A stretch of DNA of 64,000 bases, taken from positions 930,001-994,000 of the forward strand of contig NZ_CP051240.1 of NCBI RefSeq assembly GCF_017794965.1, written 5' to 3'. A program made the position numbers and the translations under genes. This document shows, piece after piece, positions 27,002-35,684 of this stretch. The notes beneath the pieces were generated by a model. That model was given only the letters and a program-made list of their open reading frames with translations. It made no database searches and had not been told where the DNA came from. Numbering within the stretch: the stretch's first letter is position 1; every line of letters begins with the position of its first letter. Origin of the DNA: Alcanivorax sp. (GTDB taxonomy: Bacteria > Pseudomonadota > Gammaproteobacteria > Pseudomonadales > Alcanivoracaceae).

Positions 27002-30000
27002 GACAGGTCCCCCAGTTCGGCCCACTGGCTGTTCAGGAAGAGGGGCGCAAAGAGTTGTTCTGTCCAGTAAAGAAACAGCGGTTCTTCCTCTTTTGTCTGT
27101 GCCCAGAGCGTATCGAAATCCGGCCAGGCGCGGGCCAGTGACGGGTCATCCACTTCGCCACGGCTGAAATCGCTACTGGTGTATTTGTGCCTTGCCGCTT
27201 TCACGCCTTTCTCTTCATCTTCTTCCGTCAGGAAGGCAAAGGCGGTGGCACAGGCCACCGGTAGCGGATGGCAGAGCGCCTGTTGCCAGGCATGACCAAG
27301 CTGGTCGAGATGCTGCTGGGCTGCCTGCTGGGTTACCTGTAGCAGGGTAAAGCGCCCATCCTGGCCCTGAATGCGGGTGGTGAGCGGGTAGCCGGCAGCA
27401 CAGGCGGCCAGGTGAATGACCCAGTCGCGACACAGCTTGTCGTAACGGTTTTCCAGCTTGCCGGTCTGCAGGACCAGCCGCTGCGGGTTGCCGGTGGCAC
27501 CGCGCAGATCGGTGAGCCAGTCTTCCAGTGGCAGGGGGCCGGCGGTCAGACGGATTTCCTGCTGGGGCAGTGGACTGCCACTCTGGGCCAACAGGGCAAA
27601 GTAATCGTCCAGCGGATCGGCCAGCGGCACCAGCAGGCTGTCACGGCTCCCTTCTTCAAACGGATGCAGGGGCAGATCGCCGCTGGCGGCCAGCCGGTCC
27701 AGGGTGGCCTGCATGGTGGCTTGCGCCTGTTCCGGGCCCACCTGCAGGGCGTCACTGACCAGCTGATCCTGTAGTTGATAACGCTGTAGTCCGTCGAAAC
27801 CGAAGGGTTCGCTGTCTTCGAGTACCTGGCGTTCCAGTTTCAGTTTTGCCTTGAGTCGGCGTTCGAAAAAGTGTGCCACCGGCTGCTTTAGGAAGCGTCC
27901 CAGGGCAGCGCAATTCACCGGCTCGTCGTTGTCCAATGGTGGTAACGGTTGGCTGTTGTCCACTGGCGGGGCATCGCCGTCATGCAGTACCCGCCATTCG
28001 TTGGCATAGGTGCTCAGGGCATCGTTGCCGGCATCGAAGTACTGGCTGCTGAAGGGCTGCAGGGGATGCGCCTGGGTGAGGGCCTCCACCGGGTCGCCCT
28101 GGTCGCAGTGCCAGCGCTGGTTGATGTGATCGCGCAGCTGGGCCACCAGTACTGAAGGCGGACGTTCGCTATTGTCGCGCACGTTGCGGCCGGTCCAACT
28201 GATATAGAGGCTGTCGCGGGCGCTGAGCAGGGCTTCCAGAAACAGATAGCGGTCGTCGTCCCGCCGGGAGCGATCCCCGGGACGATAGTTGCCCCACTGG
28301 CGCATCAGGTCGAAATCCATGGGCTGCTGGGGGCGGGGGTAGTCACCGTCTTTCATGCCGAGCAGGCACACATGGCGGAACGGAATGGCGCGCATGGGCA
28401 TCAGGGTGCAGACGTTGATGCGCCCGGCCATGAAGCGCTGCGACAGGCTTTCGGCATTGAGTGCATCCAGTAATGGGCGGCGGGCCACGGTGAGCGGCAG
28501 AGCCTTGTCGAAATCCGCTTCGCCGCAGGCCGCCAGCCAGTCGTTGAGAGCATCGCGCAGGCCGGCATCCAGGCCCTGGTCGTCCTGCTCCTCGGGGGCA
28601 AACAGATCATCCAGTAACTGGCTGAAACGCAGCTGCCACTGGGTCGGGGTGGCGCTGTCCCGGAAGGCCTGCCAGTGATGTTCCAGACTATCCAGCAAGC
28701 GTGACAGTCGCCCGGCCAGCTCCGCACCCAGGCCTGCCACTTCGTCCAGGGGCTGGATGTTGTTCCAGGCCGGGCCATCGCCCATCAGGTAGCCGGCCAG
28801 CATGCGCTTGAGCCCGAACGCCCAGCTGTTCTGTTCAAAGCCGGGCACCTCCAGGGTGTGGCGCTGGTCGCTGTTGAGCCCCCAACGGATACGGGCCTGA
28901 TCAATCCAGCTGGCCAGCTGGGGCAGGTCGCTTTCCTCAATGGCAAAGCGCTGGCGCACCGCAGGCACCTCCAGCAGGTCGAGAATGTCGCTGGCGGTAA
29001 AGCGCCACTGGGGCAGGTGCAGCAGGGACTCCATGGCCTGGGCCATGGGCGAGGCGGCACCGGCACTGCGGTCGCTGAGGGTGTAAGGCAGGTAGCGTGG
29101 GTCGTCCCGCTCCATGCGACCAAACACTGCATCAATGTAGGGCGCGTAGGCCTCGATATCCGGCACCATCACGATCACGTCCCGTGGCTGTAGGCTCGGG
29201 TCTTCGGCAAAGCGTTTCAGCAACGCATCCTGCAGGATTTCCACCTCCCGCTGGGGGCTGTGGGCGATAGCGAAATGCAGGGAAGAATCCGTTTGCAGGG
29301 GGGGGCGCTGGTCCGGTGCCGGCTGCGGTTCCAGATCGAGGATGTCCTGCTGCAGTTGTTGCAGCAGGGTGCTCGGTGAGAGATCGACGAACAGGTCAAT
29401 CTGGTTCTGGAAAGCGCTGCGGTAGCTGTCCGGATCATCGTGATCATAGAGCAGGCCGATAAAGTCCCGGCCCTGTTTGCCCCAGGCGGCCAGCAGCGGA
29501 TTGACCCGGTTCTCCGGCAGCAGGTCGAGGTGACGTTTGCGCTCGTCCAGTTGGCGCCGGAGCAGATGACGGTCTTCCACGATATCCGCCCAGTAATGCT
29601 GGCAGGGGTTCTGTACCAGCATCAGGATCTGGCAGTGCTGGCTCAATGCGGCGAGGGCCTCCAGGGATTGCTGGGGCAGGGCGCTGATACCAAAGATAAT
29701 CAGCCGGCGCGGCAGGCCCGGGGGCGTTTCACCATTGTTCAGTGTCGCGATGAAACTGTCATGGATGGCACTACGACTGAGGCCCTGTTTGTCATCGTCC
29801 ATATCGGCCAGCAGCGCGCGCCACAGGTGCGCCTGCCAGCGCTGGCTGGCGGGAAATTCATCAAAGGTAGTGCGGTCGTGAGCTTTGCGCAGTTGATCCT
29901 GTCCCGCTTCCCAGTCGGTGAGCCAGTCAGCCCGGTACACCTGGTAAGCGTCATAGAGATCGGCCAATCGTTCGGCCAGCTGGTGTCGCTTGCGAAAGTC

Positions 30001-30369
30001 CTGATCATCAGCAAGAAAGTGGCGCAGCGGGCCGAAATGTTCATCATCCAGCAGAGTCGGCAGCAAGCGATACAATCGCCACAGCAAACGGGACTTGTCG
30101 AAGGGTGAGGTGCGCGGCACCTTGTCCTCGCCGAGCACGGCGCGGTAGGCGCTCCACAGAAAACGGGCCGGCATCTGGAACTGGAAGCCGGCACTGATCC
30201 CCAGCGCATCCGCCAGTTGCAGTTTCAGCCACTGGGCCATGCCATTGGATTGCACCAGGAAGGTTTCGGTTTCCAGTGGTGCCAGGGGCTGGCGTTCCAG
30301 CCAGTCGGCCACCAGTTCGGTGAGGGTTTCCAGACGGTTGCTGTGCAGCACCATCAGCCCGTTTTGCAT
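26998..30369 (-). CDS. recC: Exodeoxyribonuclease V gamma subunit RecC
   Basis: The 1123-aa product opens with MVLHSNRLETLTELVADWL and continues with the RecC pattern, including ETFLVQSNGMAQWLKLQLA and a later MRAIPFRHVCLLGMKDGDYP. RecC holds the complex together and reads Chi, using inactivated helicase folds. ATG 30369 has AAGGA upstream. It is first in the recC-recB-recD order on the minus strand. Length is close to the E. coli protein. Confidence 0.95.
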   Translation of the reverse strand: MQNGLMVLHSNRLETLTELVADWLERQPLAPLETETFLVQSNGMAQWLKLQLADALGISAGFQFQMPARFLWSAYRAVLGEDKVPRTSPFDKSRLLWRLYRLLPTLLDDEHFGPLRHFLADDQDFRKRHQLAERLADLYDAYQVYRADWLTDWEAGQDQLRKAHDRTTFDEFPASQRWQAHLWRALLADMDDDKQGLSRSAIHDSFIATLNNGETPPGLPRRLIIFGISALPQQSLEALAALSQHCQILMLVQNPCQHYWADIVEDRHLLRRQLDERKRHLDLLPENRVNPLLAAWGKQGRDFIGLLYDHDDPDSYRSAFQNQIDLFVDLSPSTLLQQLQQDILDLEPQPAPDQRPPLQTDSSLHFAIAHSPQREVEILQDALLKRFAEDPSLQPRDVIVMVPDIEAYAPYIDAVFGRMERDDPRYLPYTLSDRSAGAASPMAQAMESLLHLPQWRFTASDILDLLEVPAVRQRFAIEESDLPQLASWIDQARIRWGLNSDQRHTLEVPGFEQNSWAFGLKRMLAGYLMGDGPAWNNIQPLDEVAGLGAELAGRLSRLLDSLEHHWQAFRDSATPTQWQLRFSQLLDDLFAPEEQDDQGLDAGLRDALNDWLAACGEADFDKALPLTVARRPLLDALNAESLSQRFMAGRINVCTLMPMRAIPFRHVCLLGMKDGDYPRPQQPMDFDLMRQWGNYRPGDRSRRDDDRYLFLEALLSARDSLYISWTGRNVRDNSERPPSVLVAQLRDHINQRWHCDQGDPVEALTQAHPLQPFSSQYFDAGNDALSTYANEWRVLHDGDAPPVDNSQPLPPLDNDEPVNCAALGRFLKQPVAHFFERRLKAKLKLERQVLEDSEPFGFDGLQRYQLQDQLVSDALQVGPEQAQATMQATLDRLAASGDLPLHPFEEGSRDSLLVPLADPLDDYFALLAQSGSPLPQQEIRLTAGPLPLEDWLTDLRGATGNPQRLVLQTGKLENRYDKLCRDWVIHLAACAAGYPLTTRIQGQDGRFTLLQVTQQAAQQHLDQLGHAWQQALCHPLPVACATAFAFLTEEDEEKGVKAARHKYTSSDFSRGEVDDPSLARAWPDFDTLWAQTKEEEPLFLYWTEQLFAPLFLNSQWAELGDLS

Positions 30370-30517
30370 GGATCATCCTTGCGCGACATTGAGTTTGTGC
30401 GAAAAGACTAGACTAAGGGAGAAGGGCGCCGTGCGCTACAACCCAAGCCTGTCCCGGCGCTTGAAATGTCAGTATGTCGGCAGGGCAGGACAGAAACTGT
30501 CGTAGCGGATTGAGAAA

Positions 30518-30615
30518 AGTCAGAAGCGAGTTGCGAGTGACGAGTAACGAAGCGTTAAACCGCGTTTGTGTCTCGGGTTTTGACTTTCGAAATTCGCTCC
30601 CCGTCACTCGCCACT
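30518..30615. repeat. Facing heptamer arrays between recC and the LysE gene
   Basis: The left arm 30518-30552 reads AGTCAGA, AGCGAGT, TGCGAGT, GACGAGT, AACGAAG. The right arm 30581-30615 reads TGACTTT, CGAAATT, CGCTCCC, CGTCACT, CGCCACT. Both have period 7, and the arms are roughly reverse complements (NNCGAGT against ACTCGNN). The left arm begins almost exactly like the one at 32884. Confidence 0.75.
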
Positions 30616-30627
30616 GCCTCACTAACG

Positions 30628-31326
30628 CTACATCACACTCTGCCACCAGGGTTCCCGTTGCACTGGCACCGTCATCGTCTCGTCAGGTTGCGCCGCCGCA
30701 GGTAGCTGGCTGTCGGCTTCGTTGGCTTGCAATCCAAACGTGGGTACCAGTGATGCCACCAGCAGCAATGCCATGGTGCGGTTGAACAGTTTCAGTCGCT
30801 TGCCTTCTTTCAGCCACTGTTTCAGCAGGGCACCAAACAGACTCCAGCTACTGATCAGCGGCAGGCCGATCAACAGAAAGGCGCCCGCGACAATCGCGAC
30901 GCTGACACTGAAGTCCGCAGGGTCGGTGAAGGTTGCCACTCCGGTCAGAATCATCATCCAGGCTTTCGGGTTAACCCACTGGAACAGGGCAGCCTGGAAA
31001 AAGGTAAAGGGTTGAGCCTGTGCCGTCCCGTCATGGAGGGCTGTGCTGCGTACCAGTTGCCAGGACAGGTAGAGCAGGTAGGTAGCTCCGCCAACCCGAA
31101 GCAGGGTGATGGCCTGCGGGAACTGGCTGAGCAGCTGGCCAAGTCCCAGGGCGACGCAGACCAGGATCACCTGACAGCCGATAGCAATCCCGAAAATATG
31201 TGGCAGCGAACGGCGGAAACCCGCATTGGCACCGGAGGCAATCAGCATCAGGTTGTTGGGGCCCGGGGTCGCGGTCATCACGGTCACAAAGCCGATCAGG
31301 GCCAGCAGCTGTTCCGTACTCATCAT
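30628..31326 (-). CDS. LysE/RhtB-family amino acid exporter
   Basis: The 232-aa product has the LysE pattern: the N-terminal MTATPGPNNLMLIASGANAG, five or six hydrophobic segments, and WVNPKAWMMILTG in the middle. Such proteins export amino acids or related compounds through the inner membrane. A C-terminal extension of about 35 residues is polar. ATG 31326 has AGGA upstream. It is divergent from a MocR-type regulator with an operator-like repeat between them, which suggests that the regulator controls it. Substrate unknown. Confidence 0.88.
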   Translation of the reverse strand: MMSTEQLLALIGFVTVMTATPGPNNLMLIASGANAGFRRSLPHIFGIAIGCQVILVCVALGLGQLLSQFPQAITLLRVGGATYLLYLSWQLVRSTALHDGTAQAQPFTFFQAALFQWVNPKAWMMILTGVATFTDPADFSVSVAIVAGAFLLIGLPLISSWSLFGALLKQWLKEGKRLKLFNRTMALLLVASLVPTFGLQANEADSQLPAAAQPDETMTVPVQREPWWQSVM

Positions 31327-31410
31327 GTGCTTCCTGCGTTGGGGAAAGGGATAAGAGTCAGAGTAGGTGGACAGTGTTGAGCAAGACAGATATAAGAAAA
31401 CGAAATTGAT

Positions 31411-31469
31411 GCAGTACAGATGGTTTTGTGAGTAATCTGTGCTGCCGTATTTTTCACAAACTGTACTGC
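31411..31469. promoter_or_regulatory. Probable MocR operator between lysE-like and mocR-like genes
   Basis: GCAGTACAGAT at 31411-31421 faces ATCTGTGCTGC at 31435-31445 with one mismatch. A third half-site, ACTGTACTGC, follows at 31460-31469. An inverted pair plus an extra repeat is usual for MocR-type regulators acting on divergent genes. Confidence 0.6.
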
Positions 31470-31480
31470 GGGGTAGAGGG

Positions 31481-32881
31481 ATGACGTTGTATCAGGCACT
31501 TGCGGATCGCTTGCAGGGGTTGATCCGTGATCAGGTTTACCCGGTTGGGAGTCGTTTGCCCGGGGTGAGAATGCTCAGTGAGCAGCATGACGTCAGCGTC
31601 TCCACGGCGGTGAATGCCTGTCGCGAGCTGGAGCAGCGAGGAGTGCTGGAAGCGCGCCCACGTTCCGGTTACTACGTGCGTCAGCCCGCCCTGATGCGCA
31701 AGCCACCACGGGTGGCCAGGGCCAGCCGCAAGCCGCGGCGCATCACCGGCCAGGAAAGAGTGCTGCAAATTCTGCAATCGGTGAAAGATCCCGCTGTCAT
31801 GAATCTGGGGGCTGCCGTTCCCGCACCGGAGTTCATGCCGGTGGCGGCTATGGAGCGGGTTTATCATTCGGTGTTGAGGGAGGAACGCCGTCGTTGTGTG
31901 GGTTACGAATTCCCTCCCGGGGCGCCGGAGCTGCGTACCCAGATCGCCCGGCGTTTGGCGAGCCTGCAATGTGATGTGTCACCGGATGAGGTGCTGATTA
32001 CCAATAGCTGTCAGGAATCGGTTTCCATTGCGCTGAAACTGGTTACCTCTCCGGGTGACACTGTCGCCATTGAGTCGCCAACCTACTATGGATTGCTTCA
32101 GGTCATCGAATCGCTGGGACTGAAGGCCCTGGAGATACCCACCGATCCGGAACACGGAATCTCTCTGGATGCATTGACGCTGGCACTGGAGACGTGGGAC
32201 GTGGCGGCCTGTGTGGTGGTGAGCAATTTCTCCAACCCGTTGGGGGTTTGCCTCACGGATGACAGAAAGCAGGCGCTGCTGTCATTACTGGGCAAACACA
32301 AGGTGCCGTTGGTGGAGGATGACATCTACGGGGATTTGCCGCTTGCCGGGCCGCGCCCCCGGCCGCTGAAATGTTGGGACCGCGAGGGGCTGGTCTACTA
32401 TTGTTCCTCCTCATCCAAGACGCTGTCGGCAGGCATGCGGGTGGGCTGGCTGGTGCCCCCGCCGTCGCAACAGGAGCGGGCAGAGTATCTGCAGTTCATC
32501 AATACGGTGTCGGTGAATACGCCGGCGCAGCTAGCGCTTGCCCGTTATCTGGAGAAGGGAAGATACGATCACTTTCTGCGTCAGCTGTGCGCTCAACATG
32601 CCCTGGGTGTGGCACGAATGACGGAGCGGGTCACCCAGCTTTTTCCGGAAGAAGCTCGGGTCAGTCGGCCGGCAGGGGGATTTGTATTGTGGGTGGAGCT
32701 GCCAGGCGAAGTGGATACCACCAGTTTGCTGGAAAGGGCGCTGAATGCCGGTGTCAGTTTTGCCCCCGGCGCCATGTTCTCGGCGTCAGGAAAGTTCGCC
32801 AACTGTTTGCGCATGAATTGTGCAGTGAAGTGGGATAATCGGGTGGAGCAGGCGTTGGTTACGCTGTCGAGATTGTTGTGA
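31481..32881 (+). CDS. MocR-type regulator (GntR HTH fused to class I aminotransferase)
   Basis: The 466-aa product has an N-terminal winged helix (about residues 5-70, with YPVGSRLPGVRMLSEQHDVS and NACRELEQRGVLEARPRSGY). An aminotransferase-like domain follows, with VSNFSNPLGVCL, VEDDIYGDL and a SSSSKTLSAGMRVGW segment whose Lys should bind PLP. The ATG at 31481 has GGGG upstream and starts directly at the HTH; a GTG at 31439 would only add a poor leader. It probably regulates the divergent LysE-type exporter and itself through the repeats at 31411-31469. Confidence 0.9.
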   Translation: MTLYQALADRLQGLIRDQVYPVGSRLPGVRMLSEQHDVSVSTAVNACRELEQRGVLEARPRSGYYVRQPALMRKPPRVARASRKPRRITGQERVLQILQSVKDPAVMNLGAAVPAPEFMPVAAMERVYHSVLREERRRCVGYEFPPGAPELRTQIARRLASLQCDVSPDEVLITNSCQESVSIALKLVTSPGDTVAIESPTYYGLLQVIESLGLKALEIPTDPEHGISLDALTLALETWDVAACVVVSNFSNPLGVCLTDDRKQALLSLLGKHKVPLVEDDIYGDLPLAGPRPRPLKCWDREGLVYYCSSSSKTLSAGMRVGWLVPPPSQQERAEYLQFINTVSVNTPAQLALARYLEKGRYDHFLRQLCAQHALGVARMTERVTQLFPEEARVSRPAGGFVLWVELPGEVDTTSLLERALNAGVSFAPGAMFSASGKFANCLRMNCAVKWDNRVEQALVTLSRLL

Positions 32882-32883
32882 AG

Positions 32884-32988
32884 AGTCAGCAGCGAGTTTC
32901 GAGTTGCGAGTGATGAAAGTCAAAAACTTCAGCCCGGAGGCCAGGAGGGTTTCTGCTTTTCGTTACTCGCAACTCGTCACTGGCAACT
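32884..32988. repeat. Facing heptamer arrays after the mocR-like gene
   Basis: The left arm 32884-32918 reads AGTCAGC, AGCGAGT, TTCGAGT, TGCGAGT, GATGAAA. The right arm 32961-32988 reads CGTTACT, CGCAACT, CGTCACT, GGCAACT. The arms are near reverse complements of period 7. The element fills the gap between two convergent genes. Confidence 0.8.
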
Positions 32989-32995
32989 GGGGTTT

Positions 32996-33439
32996 TTACA
33001 GCAGCATGCTGCCCAGCACTTCGCGCTGCTCGTCCTGGATCTTGATGACCTTGTCACCTTCCTTGACCAGGGTGTAGCGCTCTTCCACACCTTCACTGGT
33101 GGCCAGAACAGAGATGGAGCCATCAGCGTTGTAGGTCAGCTCGGCCTGGTTGCCCATGCCATCGTTGACGGTTTCGGTGCTACCTGCGACTTTGGCGCCT
33201 TCCTTGCTGATCGGGTTGGTGCCGGTCCAGAACTCGATGGAGTTGAAGATCACGATGTCACCCAGCAGGGAGAGCCCGTAAACCGGCACCCACCAAAAGA
33301 TGAAAGAAATCCCCTGGCTGACGAACTTGTTGTTGGTGGCAGTGGCGTTCCAGTCCTGCACGGTATCGAACAGGGCGTTCTGGCCAAGACAGCCAGTGAG
33401 CATCATGGCGCAGGCGGTACTGGTAAAAGCTTTCTTCAT
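32996..33439 (-). CDS. DUF3332 lipoprotein
   Basis: The 147-aa product starts MKKAFTSTACAMMLTGC with a clear lipobox (LTGC). It continues with FWWVPVYGLSLLGDIVIFNSIEFWTGTNP, a hydrophobic block I take as the DUF3332 signature, and a polar C-terminal half. The start at 33439 has GAGGAG 5 bases upstream; a longer in-frame start at 33469 is unlikely. Function unknown. Envelope location is predicted from the lipobox. Confidence 0.75.
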   Translation of the reverse strand: MKKAFTSTACAMMLTGCLGQNALFDTVQDWNATATNNKFVSQGISFIFWWVPVYGLSLLGDIVIFNSIEFWTGTNPISKEGAKVAGSTETVNDGMGNQAELTYNADGSISVLATSEGVEERYTLVKEGDKVIKIQDEQREVLGSMLL

Positions 33440-33555
33440 GATTTCTCCTCGTAGTTGACGGCGTTTCACCGGTCAAGTCGGCGAACCCTTCCACTAATAG
33501 CCCTGTGGGTGGGCAACGTCCAACATTCTCTTTCAAGATGTGAAAGCCGTACTTA

Positions 33556-33581
33556 TAAAAACGCCCCGCAGGGCGGGGCGT
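33556..33581 (-). terminator. Terminator after the kamA remnant
   Basis: The hairpin ACGCCCCGC / GCGGGGCGT is followed on the minus strand by a T run. It lies 18 bp past the kamA-remnant stop and was probably the terminator of the intact gene. Confidence 0.8.
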
Positions 33582-33598
33582 CTTGGCGTGCTGGCGGA

Positions 33599-34345
33599 TC
33601 AGCTTTCCATCTCGGCCAGTTCGTCTTCAAAGAAAAACTTGTCTTCTCCGAAGGCCGGCTCCAGATGGTTTAGCCAGGTGGCCTCTTCATTGAATTTGGC
33701 GAAGAACGGGCGCTGAACCCAGTCGTGATTACGGCCCTGGATAAAGCGCAGGGCAAACACTTTTTCACCGTTGATTTCGGTGACACCCTGAATCTCCACT
33801 TTGCCCGGGTGGCTGGACATACTGGGGCCGCGGGCGGTGCGGGCAATACCGGATACCTGCTTCATGGCATCCCGGTAAATTTCCCAGGCTTTTGCCAGCG
33901 GTACTTCAAAGTAATGCCGGGCGCCGGTATCGCGTTCCACAAACATGTAATAAGGCACGATGCCCAGTTCCACCTGCGTCTGCCACAGTCGCGCCCAGTC
34001 ATCGGCATTGTCATTGATGTGGGCGAACAGAGGACCCTGTGCCCGGATAACAGCACCGGTAGCGCGGACCCGGCGAACGGCTTCTTTGACGATATCGGTT
34101 TCCAGTTCCTGCCAGTGGTTATAGTGGGCCATCAGCGCCAGATGCTTGCCGCTGGCCTGCACCTCTTCGAACAGTTCCAGAAGATCCTGGGCATCGTCGT
34201 CGGACACGACACGCTGTGGCCAGAAGGTCAGAGCTTTGGAACCGATGCGGATGGTGCGAATCTGCTCAAGCTCCAGCAAGGGCTCGATGTGAGCACGCAG
34301 ATTTTTGGTTTTCATTACCAGCGGGTCGCCACCGGTGACCTTATC
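33599..34345 (-). pseudogene. KamA-family radical SAM protein, N-terminal half missing
   Basis: The frame matches the C-terminal part of lysine 2,3-aminomutase-like proteins: VTGGDPLVMKTKNL, IRIGSKALTFWPQRV, LMAHYNHWQELETDIVKEAV, VIRAQGPLFAHIND, and a PLP/substrate region ending in FALRFIQGRNH. The radical SAM CxxxCxxC motif should lie upstream but is absent. The family-like reading begins at VTGGDP near 34345 and is preceded by unrelated A/T-rich DNA with a stop at about 34407. The first ATG (34315) would make a 238-aa fragment without the iron-sulfur site, so it cannot be a working aminomutase. The missing half is not found before the cls gene. Confidence 0.8.
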
Positions 34346-34402
34346 GCGTTTACATGGGATGTAAAGTATCTTGGAGATTAGTTGGCAATGCTGTGAGTGG
34401 AA

Positions 34403-35428
34403 CTATTTCGTAATTAACTGGAGCACTAAAAAAAGCGAAGCTACGAGCCAAACCGACATGTTCACAATGGGCATTTTGGCTAAAAGCCTTGCAGTGTCAG
34501 AAGTGTTCTTTGCATTATTTTCAGATATTTTATGTATTAGCGGTGGGAGGTCATGCTTCTGTTTTATTAGTGCTTCTATTTCGGCTATGGATTTTTTATG
34601 TTGATGCATATGGTCAAGGCCGCTTTTAATTTTTCGACCGAAAACATAATTTAAAAATATCCCAACAAAAATGATGAGTGTTGCACTGGCCCAAGTTGTT
34701 AGTCTCCCTTTTTCTAGGTTTGAAAGATAGGGCATTGATGCTAGCAATGCCAGCATGAAAGTTGTGTTCATGCTAAGTTTTTTCCAGTTTAAATTGTCTT
34801 CATGAGTATACAGGTTTACGGCAGTATGGTGATAGTCAACGATGTCGTCCAATGGTTGGGAAGCTGAGTGCCAAAGAGTTCGAGTGTATATTTTTGATTT
34901 TTCTGGGAAGCGACACCAGATGCCTCTCGGTCGAGTTATGTTGTCGGGGTCTGGCCCAGGCTTAATTTCAAACTGCTTGATGAAGCCGTGTTTTTCATGG
35001 AATTTAATGGAGCTTTCATTTTGGGGCTGGGTTACGATAGCGGCGGCTAAAACGATATTTTGTTCAGTTACATATTTGTATAATGTATCTGCCACGCCCC
35101 GAGTTTTTGGGGACTCTTTTTTTACACAAATTTGCTTAATTAAGAAAAATTCACAATTAAGGTTTGCTTTGCAGTATTGCCCGACCAGATCATTGGCGGC
35201 GATTTCGGAGGAGGGGTATCCATAAAGAAAGCCAAGTATCTCGCCGTTTTTTTCAGCTTTTATGAAAGTGTTTTTTTCTATCAAGAAGCTTTTGTAATTA
35301 TCAATGGAGTAGCCTGATACTAAAAATCCTTTCTCTGTGCCGGTTTTGCAGCCGCTAATTAGCCAGCTTGATGCAATCGCGTGTATTTCCTCAATATCGG
35401 TTTGCATGACTTTGGAGAGGGTAAGCAA
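34403..35428 (-). CDS. GNAT acetyltransferase-like domain fused to a membrane domain
   Basis: The 341-aa product joins two parts. Residues about 1-175 look like a GNAT fold: EILGFLYGYPSS, FFLIKQICVKKESPKTRGVA (acetyl-CoA loop region) and a late SSIKFHEKHGF. Residues about 185-341 have a polar helix (HTAVNLYTHEDNLNWKKLSM), two membrane segments near 222-237 and 246-263, a charged helix and a last membrane segment at 320-339. This layout recalls small membrane effector domains found in bacterial defence genes, but I cannot name it. Base composition is clearly more A/T-rich than the neighbours, and it abuts the truncated kamA, so it was probably acquired. Role unknown. Confidence 0.7.
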   Translation of the reverse strand: MLTLSKVMQTDIEEIHAIASSWLISGCKTGTEKGFLVSGYSIDNYKSFLIEKNTFIKAEKNGEILGFLYGYPSSEIAANDLVGQYCKANLNCEFFLIKQICVKKESPKTRGVADTLYKYVTEQNIVLAAAIVTQPQNESSIKFHEKHGFIKQFEIKPGPDPDNITRPRGIWCRFPEKSKIYTRTLWHSASQPLDDIVDYHHTAVNLYTHEDNLNWKKLSMNTTFMLALLASMPYLSNLEKGRLTTWASATLIIFVGIFLNYVFGRKIKSGLDHMHQHKKSIAEIEALIKQKHDLPPLIHKISENNAKNTSDTARLLAKMPIVNMSVWLVASLFLVLQLITK

Positions 35429-35684
35429 GGTGGGGCTCCTGGTAGTTTAGGTATGGCTCTGGTGTGAAAGCTCATAACCCGCGTGGTCTGGAATGATCAA
35501 TTAATGGTAGTGGCAGGCAATTTAAAGTGCAAAGTGGGCCGGTTTATATTTTGCGGACTCTTTGCGGCCAGTCTGCAGCTCAATAAATCGGTCTTCTCCA
35601 TTTGTTGTACTATGTTGGCTGCATATTGCTAATCTAACAAGGCTACTTCAATGAGTGCTGCCAGTGGCACGGAGCTGAAAACCG

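Noticed and set aside
33599..34315. A complete short radical SAM gene starting at 34315
   Set aside because: The CxxxCxxC motif needed for the iron-sulfur cluster is missing and the family match continues upstream of that ATG, so it is a truncated gene.
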